Source: an uncultured Clostridia bacterium (GTDB lineage Bacteria > Bacillota > Clostridia > Peptostreptococcales > Anaerovoracaceae). From it: a DNA stretch of 64,000 nt. Both the position numbers and the translations under genes were made by a program. Positions within the stretch are counted from its first letter, which is position 1, and every line of letters begins with the position of its first letter. This document shows positions 9,789-16,917 of this stretch, piece by piece. The DNA lies in the NCBI GenBank assembly GCA_934271235.1, contig CAKQQT010000004.1:1-64000 (forward strand), read 5' to 3'. The notes under the pieces are model-generated. The model worked only from the letters and a program-made list of their open reading frames with translations, was not told where the DNA came from and searched no databases.

Positions 9789-12500
9789 TTATTTTACCTT
9801 TACAGATCTCCAGTTGGACCAGTTGCCATAGTAGATCTGCTTCTGACCGTAGTCATTGTATACGTACTTGATCGCGCGAACCTTTACATAGTAAGTGTAG
9901 CCGCTGTACAGACCGGAAACAGTCGTTGACTGCGTCGTGTAGCTGTTCACTGCAGCGTTCACGCCCTTTACCTTGTAAGAGCCTTTCTTGAACGACTTGT
10001 TTCTGGAATAGATCACCTGATATCTGGTCACGTTATCCTGTTTGTTCCAACGAACCTTGATCTGACCCTTCTTTCCGGTATTCCAAGGCTTCTGGCTCAT
10101 CTTTGCTTTGTTCGGATAAACCTTGATCACAACGTTCTTGCTTGCAGGGTCATATTTTACATTTCCGGTTGTGGAAATGGTGATGACCGCTCTGCCTGCT
10201 TTATGCGGCGTTACATAACCGTATGCGTCTACAGAAGCAACGCTCGCGTCGCTGGACGTGTAAGTGATCCTGCCTTCCGTTACCTGCGGATACAACTTGA
10301 AGGTATCCGTCGTCGGGTAAACCTTGTAAGCATCCTTAACGCCGGTTACACTCTGCGCAAGACCTACGATCGTAAAGGTCGCGTAGCAGCTTCCGGAGTA
10401 ACCGTTCTTACCGGTTACAACCACCTTATAAGTTCCCGGTGCAGACATTCTGGTGACTGTCTTGCCGGTGCTGTCCTGATAGGATACGGTGTAGTCATTT
10501 ACACTCAGCTTGGAGTAGTAGCTGTAAGCAACACTGGTGATGACCGGGATCTTCGCAAAGCCATCCGCCTTGACACTGGACTCTTTCAAGGTTACGGTGT
10601 AGTTGCTGATGTCGGTACCAATGATGGTGTAGGTTAAGGTTTGAGTACCGGAATAAGCGCCAATACCTTCAACTACTACAGTGTAAGTTCCTGCATCCTT
10701 TAATGTGAGAACTTTCGCTCCTGCAGCATTCTTATAGGTTACAGTATAGTCCGAATTCAATGTTAAATTACGATTCAGCGAGGTATCTCGGACAACGACT
10801 GTAGGCTTAATCGCGCTTCCGGTATATGCACTGCTGCTTCTGTAATCAGAAAAATTAACTGTACAATTACTAATAGATCTGGTTGCAACAGAAAATTCTT
10901 TTGTTAATTGTGTTTTTCCTGAATTCTTAGTTGTGAGGTTAACGGCTTTTGTACTTACAGTAACAACCACCGTCGGCTTAGACCAAGAATAACGTGCATC
11001 AACATTTTTATATACAACGTCAAAATCTGTTTCTGGGAAATAGAACTTTCCACTAATATGTCTTACAGAAACCTTTGGAACATAAGCACCACTAGCGGCA
11101 TCATAGACTGTAGATCCCAAAACAATTTCGGCCCAATCTAACGGAACTGCAAGAATGCTGTAGGTACCTGCAAGGATTTCACCTGCATAGAGTCCTGTTC
11201 CTACAACATACACAGAATAGGCATACGCTTCACTCGGTACTGTTGTAGTCATTACTTTTCCATCTTTGTTCGTATAGCGATATTCAATGCGATAATTGCC
11301 TGAACCTACATTTTTAACGGTAACAGTTGCAGTTTGCGTACTACCGTTATAATATGTTGATTGTCCGCTTCTCATTTGAACATCACTTGATTTTAATTCG
11401 CTGCCTACCGTATAGGTTATTTTCTTTTGTCCGGTGTAATTTCCCTTTCCATATATGGTAACAGTCCCTTTGTTATATCCAATTGTGTTTGAATCATAGT
11501 TCGTTACATTTTCATAGTCTACGCCTTCAACTAATTTTTTGGAGCCATCAGTAACGGTAAGTACCGGCTTTTGATACTGCACCGCATTTTCTGCACTTGC
11601 AGAAACATTTGCAATGGACTTTCCGTTGATGTGGAACGTTCCGGTAATTTTCCCAGAATACTTACCCATGCCTTCAATTAAAACGGTTGCATCAGTATTA
11701 CCATTCGTATTATTCTGATAACTCTTTTTATAATCTACTCCTTCAATAAGAGCCGTCTGATATGTGCTGGTTGCACCATTTGGAACAACATACACAGTCG
11801 GCTCCAACGCTCCACCTGTATAAGTCTGTGTAGGAATCGCCTTACAGTCTGTTGTTCCGACCACTTTATAGGTTTCATCTGTCAGTTCAATTGTCAAAGT
11901 AATGGTTTCATAACGTGTTCCTGTTGTATTTCCGTCATCCACCTTTGCCTCTACTTTAACTTGTATTTCATTAGAACTCTTTTTAGTTGCTGTAACATTA
12001 TAAAGATTCGACGCAACTGTTGCAGAACCAATTTTAACATTGATCTTGTTGTCTTCTAATTTAACTGTATCACCCACATTCGATTGAGTAAAGCCAGAAA
12101 AGTCACTCAATTTTGTGCTACCCATATATTTAATAATTGCATTGCCAAAATCTACCTTTGTAATCGTAAAGGTCTTCGTTACAGATCTCGCATCTGCAAA
12201 TACAGCACCTTCTACAGACGTTACTTTCACATCATAGGTTCCGACATTTTTTGCTTCAGAAACAGTCGCTCCATTTTGTGTCCAAGAAACGGTATAATTA
12301 CTTGAGTTGACCTCCGCACCATCCGCTGTTTTTACAATCACCTGCGGAAGAGAATTATTCCCGCTGTATAGAGCCGATGTTGCTGATAAATCGACCATGC
12401 TGTCCGTTAGAGTTGCAGTGCCTGTTTCTGCAAATGCACTCCCAGGCATCATACAAATCACTAAAGCAAGGGTCAATAAGATTGCTAAAGTCTTTTTCAT
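9789..12500 (-). CDS. Large secreted Ig-like/FN3 repeat surface protein
   Basis: 903 residues. The signal peptide MKKTLAILLTLALVICMMPG...SAFA is followed by a chain of short repeated modules of MBG/YDG type. Each module has the shape PxVxVxDGxxxLxxGxDYxVxYxNNxxxGTxxVxVxGxGxYxG, repeated about six times. Next are a Big_2-like segment (YTSSDASVASVDAYGYVTPHKAGRAVITI, about 760-800) and a C-terminal FN3 domain (KVRWNKQDNVTRYQVIYSRNKSF). The start at 12500 is set by GAGAGGAAAG before the ATG. No sortase motif is present. Base composition changes along the gene: the part encoding the N-terminal two thirds (about 10740-12500) is clearly AT-richer than the 3' third, suggesting a mosaic. It is probably cell-envelope associated; the ligand is unknown. 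Confidence 0.85.
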   Translation of the reverse strand: MKKTLAILLTLALVICMMPGSAFAETGTATLTDSMVDLSATSALYSGNNSLPQVIVKTADGAEVNSSNYTVSWTQNGATVSEAKNVGTYDVKVTSVEGAVFADARSVTKTFTITKVDFGNAIIKYMGSTKLSDFSGFTQSNVGDTVKLEDNKINVKIGSATVASNLYNVTATKKSSNEIQVKVEAKVDDGNTTGTRYETITLTIELTDETYKVVGTTDCKAIPTQTYTGGALEPTVYVVPNGATSTYQTALIEGVDYKKSYQNNTNGNTDATVLIEGMGKYSGKITGTFHINGKSIANVSASAENAVQYQKPVLTVTDGSKKLVEGVDYENVTNYDSNTIGYNKGTVTIYGKGNYTGQKKITYTVGSELKSSDVQMRSGQSTYYNGSTQTATVTVKNVGSGNYRIEYRYTNKDGKVMTTTVPSEAYAYSVYVVGTGLYAGEILAGTYSILAVPLDWAEIVLGSTVYDAASGAYVPKVSVRHISGKFYFPETDFDVVYKNVDARYSWSKPTVVVTVSTKAVNLTTKNSGKTQLTKEFSVATRSISNCTVNFSDYRSSSAYTGSAIKPTVVVRDTSLNRNLTLNSDYTVTYKNAAGAKVLTLKDAGTYTVVVEGIGAYSGTQTLTYTIIGTDISNYTVTLKESSVKADGFAKIPVITSVAYSYYSKLSVNDYTVSYQDSTGKTVTRMSAPGTYKVVVTGKNGYSGSCYATFTIVGLAQSVTGVKDAYKVYPTTDTFKLYPQVTEGRITYTSSDASVASVDAYGYVTPHKAGRAVITISTTGNVKYDPASKNVVIKVYPNKAKMSQKPWNTGKKGQIKVRWNKQDNVTRYQVIYSRNKSFKKGSYKVKGVNAAVNSYTTQSTTVSGLYSGYTYYVKVRAIKYVYNDYGQKQIYYGNWSNWRSVKVK

Positions 12501-12579
12501 CGTACTTTCCTCTCTCCTTTTCATAATCTCAAAAATTTGCTCTGCCAAAATACTACGATGTTTGGCTTTACTTGGTTAC

Positions 12580-12608
12580 ATTATACGATTTTTGCGTTAA
12601 AGTAACAA
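12580..12608 (-). promoter_or_regulatory. Promoter of the 903-residue surface protein gene
   Basis: Minus strand -35 TTGTTA (12603-12608), 17-bp spacer, -10 TATAAT (12580-12585), about 80 bases before the ATG at 12500. Confidence 0.65.
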
Positions 12609-12961
12609 GTGCATTTTGTCTTAAATTATCTTTATTTTACAGAAATCGCGTTCTAATTTTTACCAATCTATAGAGTAAGACGTTTTCGAGGCTTAAAAAG
12701 TTTCGTGACATTTTATTTCACTTCGCGGAAATTTTCTTATCTTTATTTTGTCATTCAAATCAACATTCGCTGATTTTTATTATTACATCTGTATAATAAT
12801 TCTTCCCACTTCATATGCCTTTTCCGTTGTGAAGTTTTTTCCTTTTTGATGCATCGATTTTGGGCCATCATAAACTGCCCTATTCTTTCCTATCGTTTTT
12901 CTCGTATTTTGTAAAAATGCTGTAATTTCAACTTTCAATAACAATCAAAAACTCAATATAA
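12609..12961. other. AT-rich gene-free stretch upstream of cassette A
   Basis: About 350 bp of AT-rich DNA separating the divergent surface-protein gene and cassette A. I see no ORF, no Shine-Dalgarno and no convincing rightward promoter in it. The reading frame of cassette A runs a little way upstream of the ATG at 12970 without meeting a start codon. This supports cassette A being silent where it stands. Confidence 0.6.
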
Positions 12962-12986
12962 TTGCTGTTATGTTCACTTTCAGCTT
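12962..12986 (+). repeat. Shared 25-bp signal-peptide core, copy A (plus orientation)
   Basis: Identical in all four cassettes: TTGCTGTTATGTTCACTTTC followed by AGCTT. Here it lies at the very start of cassette A. Identity with the expressed copy E extends to about 31 bp (an upstream TAA-type extension and GG downstream). Left of it no similarity remains. Confidence 0.85.
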
Positions 12987-15558
12987 TGGATCTGCATTTG
13001 CGGTAACAAAAGCTGATTACAATGAAACATTGGCAAAAACTTACTTTGACAGCGTAATGAAGACTGTTAAGGAATCCGCTAGCGGTACTATCACGCTCAC
13101 CGGAAATGGCGCAAACTACAAGGTAGGATATGCTGTTTTAGAAGCAAACTACGCTGCAATTTTCGATGCTGCAACAGACTTTGTTAAGGCAAAGGACGAA
13201 GCTTACATCGGAGATGGCAATGATGCCACTTACGAAGTTAACAGACTTATGTATGTTCTTAATGACTATGCAGACAATCAGGAATTAAAGATGACACTTG
13301 TTGCTGCACAGTATGCTGCTGACAAGCAGGAAGCTATTGACGTATTAAACGGATTAGATCTTTCTGACTACTCAACTGCGGAACTTACAGACAAACTTAA
13401 AAAGGCATTAGATGACAAGTGCACAACTTATGTTGATCACATCAAACACCTCATCAGTGATGCAGTCGATGCAATCAACAAAGCAACTTTCACATCTGAT
13501 TCCGAAGTGGATGCATATGCAGCTGCAAAGAACACAATCGATGAATATTTCTATGATGCAGATGCTACAGTTGCAAAAGGCAGCAAAGTATTAGCTGTAG
13601 AAAAGTACTATGTCGGCAAAGACGGAAATGTTGGCTTAGGCATCTATGAACTCAATGAAGATTATGTAGTAACAGGAACAACAACATTAGCTAGCTTCAC
13701 AACTACAGCTGTTGCTGGTGCGGATGCTGTAGACGCTGCTCAGGTTGCTGCATGGAAAGCTTCAACAGCTCAGAAATACGCTGCTTATCTCAACACAAAG
13801 GATGCAGATAAAACTTACGCAGCTAACGTAAAGAAAGTTTTTGACTTCCTTGCTGAAAACGGAATTGATCCTACCGGTTGGAATGCATTCTTCGCAAAAG
13901 ATGCTGCGAAAACATATGCAAAGGGATTTGCTGATGCTATCGCTAACGTTGAACAGTTCGAAGCAGACGCTGCAAGATATGCTGCTGAAACAGATGTAAA
14001 CGGCGTGCTCGTTCGCGATGCAAAAGACGTTGCTGATTTAGTAATCGAAGGAACGATGAATGAATACCTTGCTACAACAGGTATCGGGCCGAACACTGCT
14101 AAAAACTATAAGACTATCGATCAAGCCCTTGCTGCTATCTATAGTTTATACGCATCTCTTGATGATGAGTTGTTAGCATTCGAAAAGAAGGTAAGAGAAA
14201 CTGCTGTTGCTGACTTCTTAGAAGACGCGGAAGCTGACAAAACTTACTACCCTGCAGAACTTGCAAAGGTAAAAGAACTCACAGAAGAATACCTTGCAAA
14301 AGTAAATGCAATTACTGACGTGAAAAAGATCCTTGCGGATAAAGATGGATACGACGCAACCTATACAACTAAGATTGGCGACGTTAAGACTGCTGAAGAA
14401 GTTGACCAGACAAGCTACTCCACATTGGAACAGGCAGCGATTCAGTATGCTGGTATTTTAAATGGACAGCTTAAGGGCAACAACAAGTACTACTTAGGTA
14501 AAAACGGAGACAACGCAAAGATTAAAGCAGAAATCAACAAATTAGTTGGTAATGCCGGTGCTAGAACAACGAAGGATATCAACGCATTATCCAACGAAGC
14601 AATTGCACTCGTAACAAGCCTTCCGACAGTCGGTGCTGTTGAAGCTGCTTTAGATGCTGCTGATGATGCAGTAAAAGCACTTCCGAGAACTGTAAAAGTT
14701 GGTGACAAGGCTCTCGTTGACGCTGCAATCGCAGCAGTAGATGCTTATGAAGAATTATCAGCTGCAACTTACGGCGGTAATGCTGTTGCAAATGCTGTTG
14801 TTCAGTATGCATACGCTGTGAACAACGAATTAGCTGCAAAGGTTAAAGCTGTTGACAAAACAGACAAGGCTGCACTTAAAGCGTTAAAAGACGAAATCAA
14901 GACTTTCGTAGATACCTATGAAGACTATGCTGCTAAGGATGCTGTTGCAAACGTATTTAAAAATAACAAAGAAAAGTTACAAGGATATCTTGATGACATC
15001 CAGAAAGATGCCGCAGCCGCTGTAACAAAGGCAATCGCAGCTATCCCTGTAAAAGCTAACCTGACAAGCGCAAACAAGGCAACTGTAGAAGCTGCAAGAA
15101 AGGCATATGATGCTTATGTAGCAGAATATACAGATTACTACACACCATATGTTAGCGCAGGCAACACGAAAGATGGATTCGTAGCAGACGATTTCAACTA
15201 TCAGTCCCTGTTTAATGCTGAAACTCAGCTTGGACTGAACACTGTAGATCCTGCAATGGCAGTTAAGGCATTCAAGATCAAAGCTTCCTCCAAGGCTACC
15301 AAGGGTGCTATGACCATTTCTTGGAGAGTTATCGACGGTGACAAGTCCGCTGCTAAGGGATATCAGGTATGGAGATCCACAAAGGCGAACAAGGGCTTCA
15401 AGAAGATGATCACCACTTCTAAGATGACTTACAAGAACACCAAGAACCTGAAGAAGGGAACGACTTACTACTACAGAGTAAGAGCATACGCTAGAACTGC
15501 TGAAGGCAAGTTAGTATTCTCCGACTTCTCCAACAAGGCTTACAGAAAGGCAAAATAG
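12970..15558 (+). CDS. Surface-protein cassette A (probably silent, lacks 5' end)
   Basis: 862 residues from an internal ATG. The protein begins MFTFSFGSAFAVTKADY, the c-region of a signal peptide, whereas cassette E encodes 13 more residues (MKKFLTVLLVIAV) before the same point. The middle is a long Ala/Lys/Asp-rich, mostly helical region, probably coiled-coil-like stalk repeats. The last about 95 residues are an FN3/Ig-like domain (IKASSKATKGAMTISWRVI ... KKGTTYYYRVRAYA) nearly identical to B, C and E. No Shine-Dalgarno or promoter precedes it. I read it as a silent cassette that could be joined to the expression site of E (28989) by inversion at the shared core, since the two cores are inverted and in the same frame. 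Confidence 0.7.
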   Translation: MFTFSFGSAFAVTKADYNETLAKTYFDSVMKTVKESASGTITLTGNGANYKVGYAVLEANYAAIFDAATDFVKAKDEAYIGDGNDATYEVNRLMYVLNDYADNQELKMTLVAAQYAADKQEAIDVLNGLDLSDYSTAELTDKLKKALDDKCTTYVDHIKHLISDAVDAINKATFTSDSEVDAYAAAKNTIDEYFYDADATVAKGSKVLAVEKYYVGKDGNVGLGIYELNEDYVVTGTTTLASFTTTAVAGADAVDAAQVAAWKASTAQKYAAYLNTKDADKTYAANVKKVFDFLAENGIDPTGWNAFFAKDAAKTYAKGFADAIANVEQFEADAARYAAETDVNGVLVRDAKDVADLVIEGTMNEYLATTGIGPNTAKNYKTIDQALAAIYSLYASLDDELLAFEKKVRETAVADFLEDAEADKTYYPAELAKVKELTEEYLAKVNAITDVKKILADKDGYDATYTTKIGDVKTAEEVDQTSYSTLEQAAIQYAGILNGQLKGNNKYYLGKNGDNAKIKAEINKLVGNAGARTTKDINALSNEAIALVTSLPTVGAVEAALDAADDAVKALPRTVKVGDKALVDAAIAAVDAYEELSAATYGGNAVANAVVQYAYAVNNELAAKVKAVDKTDKAALKALKDEIKTFVDTYEDYAAKDAVANVFKNNKEKLQGYLDDIQKDAAAAVTKAIAAIPVKANLTSANKATVEAARKAYDAYVAEYTDYYTPYVSAGNTKDGFVADDFNYQSLFNAETQLGLNTVDPAMAVKAFKIKASSKATKGAMTISWRVIDGDKSAAKGYQVWRSTKANKGFKKMITTSKMTYKNTKNLKKGTTYYYRVRAYARTAEGKLVFSDFSNKAYRKAK

Positions 15559-15597
15559 TCAATCTATAACCCTTAAACACAATAACTGATCAAATTA

Positions 15598-15632
15598 AGA
15601 GACTCGTGGTTTTCCATGGGTCTCTTTTCTTT
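15598..15632 (+). terminator. Terminator of cassette A (type 1)
   Basis: Stem AGAGAC.C.TGG / CCA.G.GTCTCT with loop TTTT, followed by TTTTCTTT. The same hairpin type lies behind cassette E (26248-26277). Both are preceded by a conserved AACTGATCAAAT. Confidence 0.8.
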
Positions 15633-15692
15633 ACTTTTCAAGGAAAATGGGATAGAATAAAGATATCAATGAGGCAGAAAGGAATTTAAAAG

Positions 15693-16730
15693 ATGGATTA
15701 TCAGATCATGAGCGGGGATATCGTGACCGCGGAATGGATTGCCGGAAAGCTTTACATCCTTGATGAAAGACATCTTCCGCTTTTCCTCAAGAATTTTTCG
15801 GATCTAAATGCGTGGCTTGAGAGCCGAGCCATTGATGGACATCGTGCGAATTCCAGGCTGCTGAAAAAGGCTTTGCGGCTTGCAGAACGTGATGATGTCA
15901 GTACGGTGCTCGCAGTCCATGCCGCGACGATCACCGATAATTACTGGATCCGTCCAATCGGCAGCGCCCTTACCTATACAGATATCAGGTTTGATAGTGA
16001 CTACTTTTCGAACCTGGCGCTTCACGGAAACTACGACAGCTTTAACCGCGCAGCATCCGCACGCAGCACCAAAACGCCGGAATTAACGAACATCGGCAGC
16101 TTCGAAAAGTGCTGGAAATTAAAAGACGGGAAATGGTGGCTCTACAAGACCGCATCGCCGGGAGAACTGTTCTCAGAGTTATTTATCTATGAACTTGGGA
16201 AAAGACTCGGCGTGCAGATGGCGGAATGCAAACGCGGAGATCATGTTTTGCAGTCGCTGGACTTTACAAACGCCGGCGAAGTCATCTTAGAACACGCAAA
16301 TAGTTTTATGGGGGACAATGACGATTACGAAGACGTGATCGCCGCGTTACAGAACCTTTGCCCACAGGCAATTCCGGATTATATCCGTATGATCTTTTTG
16401 GACACCCTCGTCGCAAATCCGGATCGGCACGCTGCGAACTTCGGCTTGCTCCGCGATGCAGATTCCGGTAACCTGCTTGGGCTTGCACCGCTGTTTGACC
16501 ATAACATGGCCTTAATTTCTCGCGGTTACCCAAAACCATTTGATCCGCGAAAAAGAGATCTTCTGATCGACCTTTTCACTGATGTCCTGACCGAACACCC
16601 TGCGTACCGGGATTATCTTCCAACTCTTACAATCGACATTTTACAAGATACAGCGGCTTCGGTGCATGTGCGTGCTCGAAAAAAAGAGATTGTGGATTAT
16701 GTGTGGGCTCGTTATCAGGCATTGCGATAA
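15693..16730 (+). CDS. HipA-domain Ser/Thr kinase (toxin-like)
   Basis: 345 residues with the HipA C-terminal kinase signature. The catalytic loop is DTLVANPDRHAANFG (Asp, His and Asn of the NPDRHxxN motif), followed by the Mg-binding FDHNMAL. An upstream WLYKTASPGELFSELFIYELGKRLG supplies the ATP-binding lysine and helix C. HipA kinases phosphorylate translation-related targets and cause growth arrest. No HipB-like antitoxin gene is adjacent, unlike classical hipBA, so it may be a CtkA-type stand-alone kinase or an orphan. The start at 15693 has AAAGGA 10 bases upstream. It lies between silent cassettes A and B and would be lost in any deletion between cores A and C. Confidence 0.8.
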   Translation: MDYQIMSGDIVTAEWIAGKLYILDERHLPLFLKNFSDLNAWLESRAIDGHRANSRLLKKALRLAERDDVSTVLAVHAATITDNYWIRPIGSALTYTDIRFDSDYFSNLALHGNYDSFNRAASARSTKTPELTNIGSFEKCWKLKDGKWWLYKTASPGELFSELFIYELGKRLGVQMAECKRGDHVLQSLDFTNAGEVILEHANSFMGDNDDYEDVIAALQNLCPQAIPDYIRMIFLDTLVANPDRHAANFGLLRDADSGNLLGLAPLFDHNMALISRGYPKPFDPRKRDLLIDLFTDVLTEHPAYRDYLPTLTIDILQDTAASVHVRARKKEIVDYVWARYQALR

Positions 16731-16757
16731 AATCATATTCAATTAAAAAACAGATGT

Positions 16758-16794
16758 AAAAAACCTCCCTTGGAAAATCCTTGGGAGGTTTTTT
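16758..16794. terminator. Bidirectional terminator of cassette B and the HipA gene (type 2)
   Basis: AAAAAACCTCCC TTGG / CCTTGGGAGGTTTTTT with loop AAAAT. It is a perfect stem with A and T tracts on both sides, between the converging ends of HipA (16730) and cassette B (16918). The same type lies behind cassette C. Confidence 0.85.
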
Positions 16795-16824
16795 GTGATC
16801 AGTTATTTGGTTTTAAGCTTGTAG

Positions 16825-16917
16825 GCCTATAATTCTCGACTAGCGTGGAGAGAATTATATCGAATCTTCCTTGCGCCAACGGCGTTTGTGGCGAAGCCAC
16901 ATCAGAAGAAAGATTCG
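16825..16917 (-). repeat. Structured insertion (nested hairpins) after the cassette B stop codon
   Basis: Cassettes A, C and E have only about 35-45 bp between stop codon and the conserved AACTGATCA. B has an extra piece of about 80-90 bp that folds strongly. An outer stem CGAATCTT/AAGATTCG encloses two small hairpins (CGCC-AA-CGGCG type and TGTGGC-GAA-GCCACA), followed by a second hairpin ATAATTCTC ... GAGAGAATTAT. It resembles a small mobile hairpin element or structured 3'UTR; I do not recognise the family. Confidence 0.55.
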
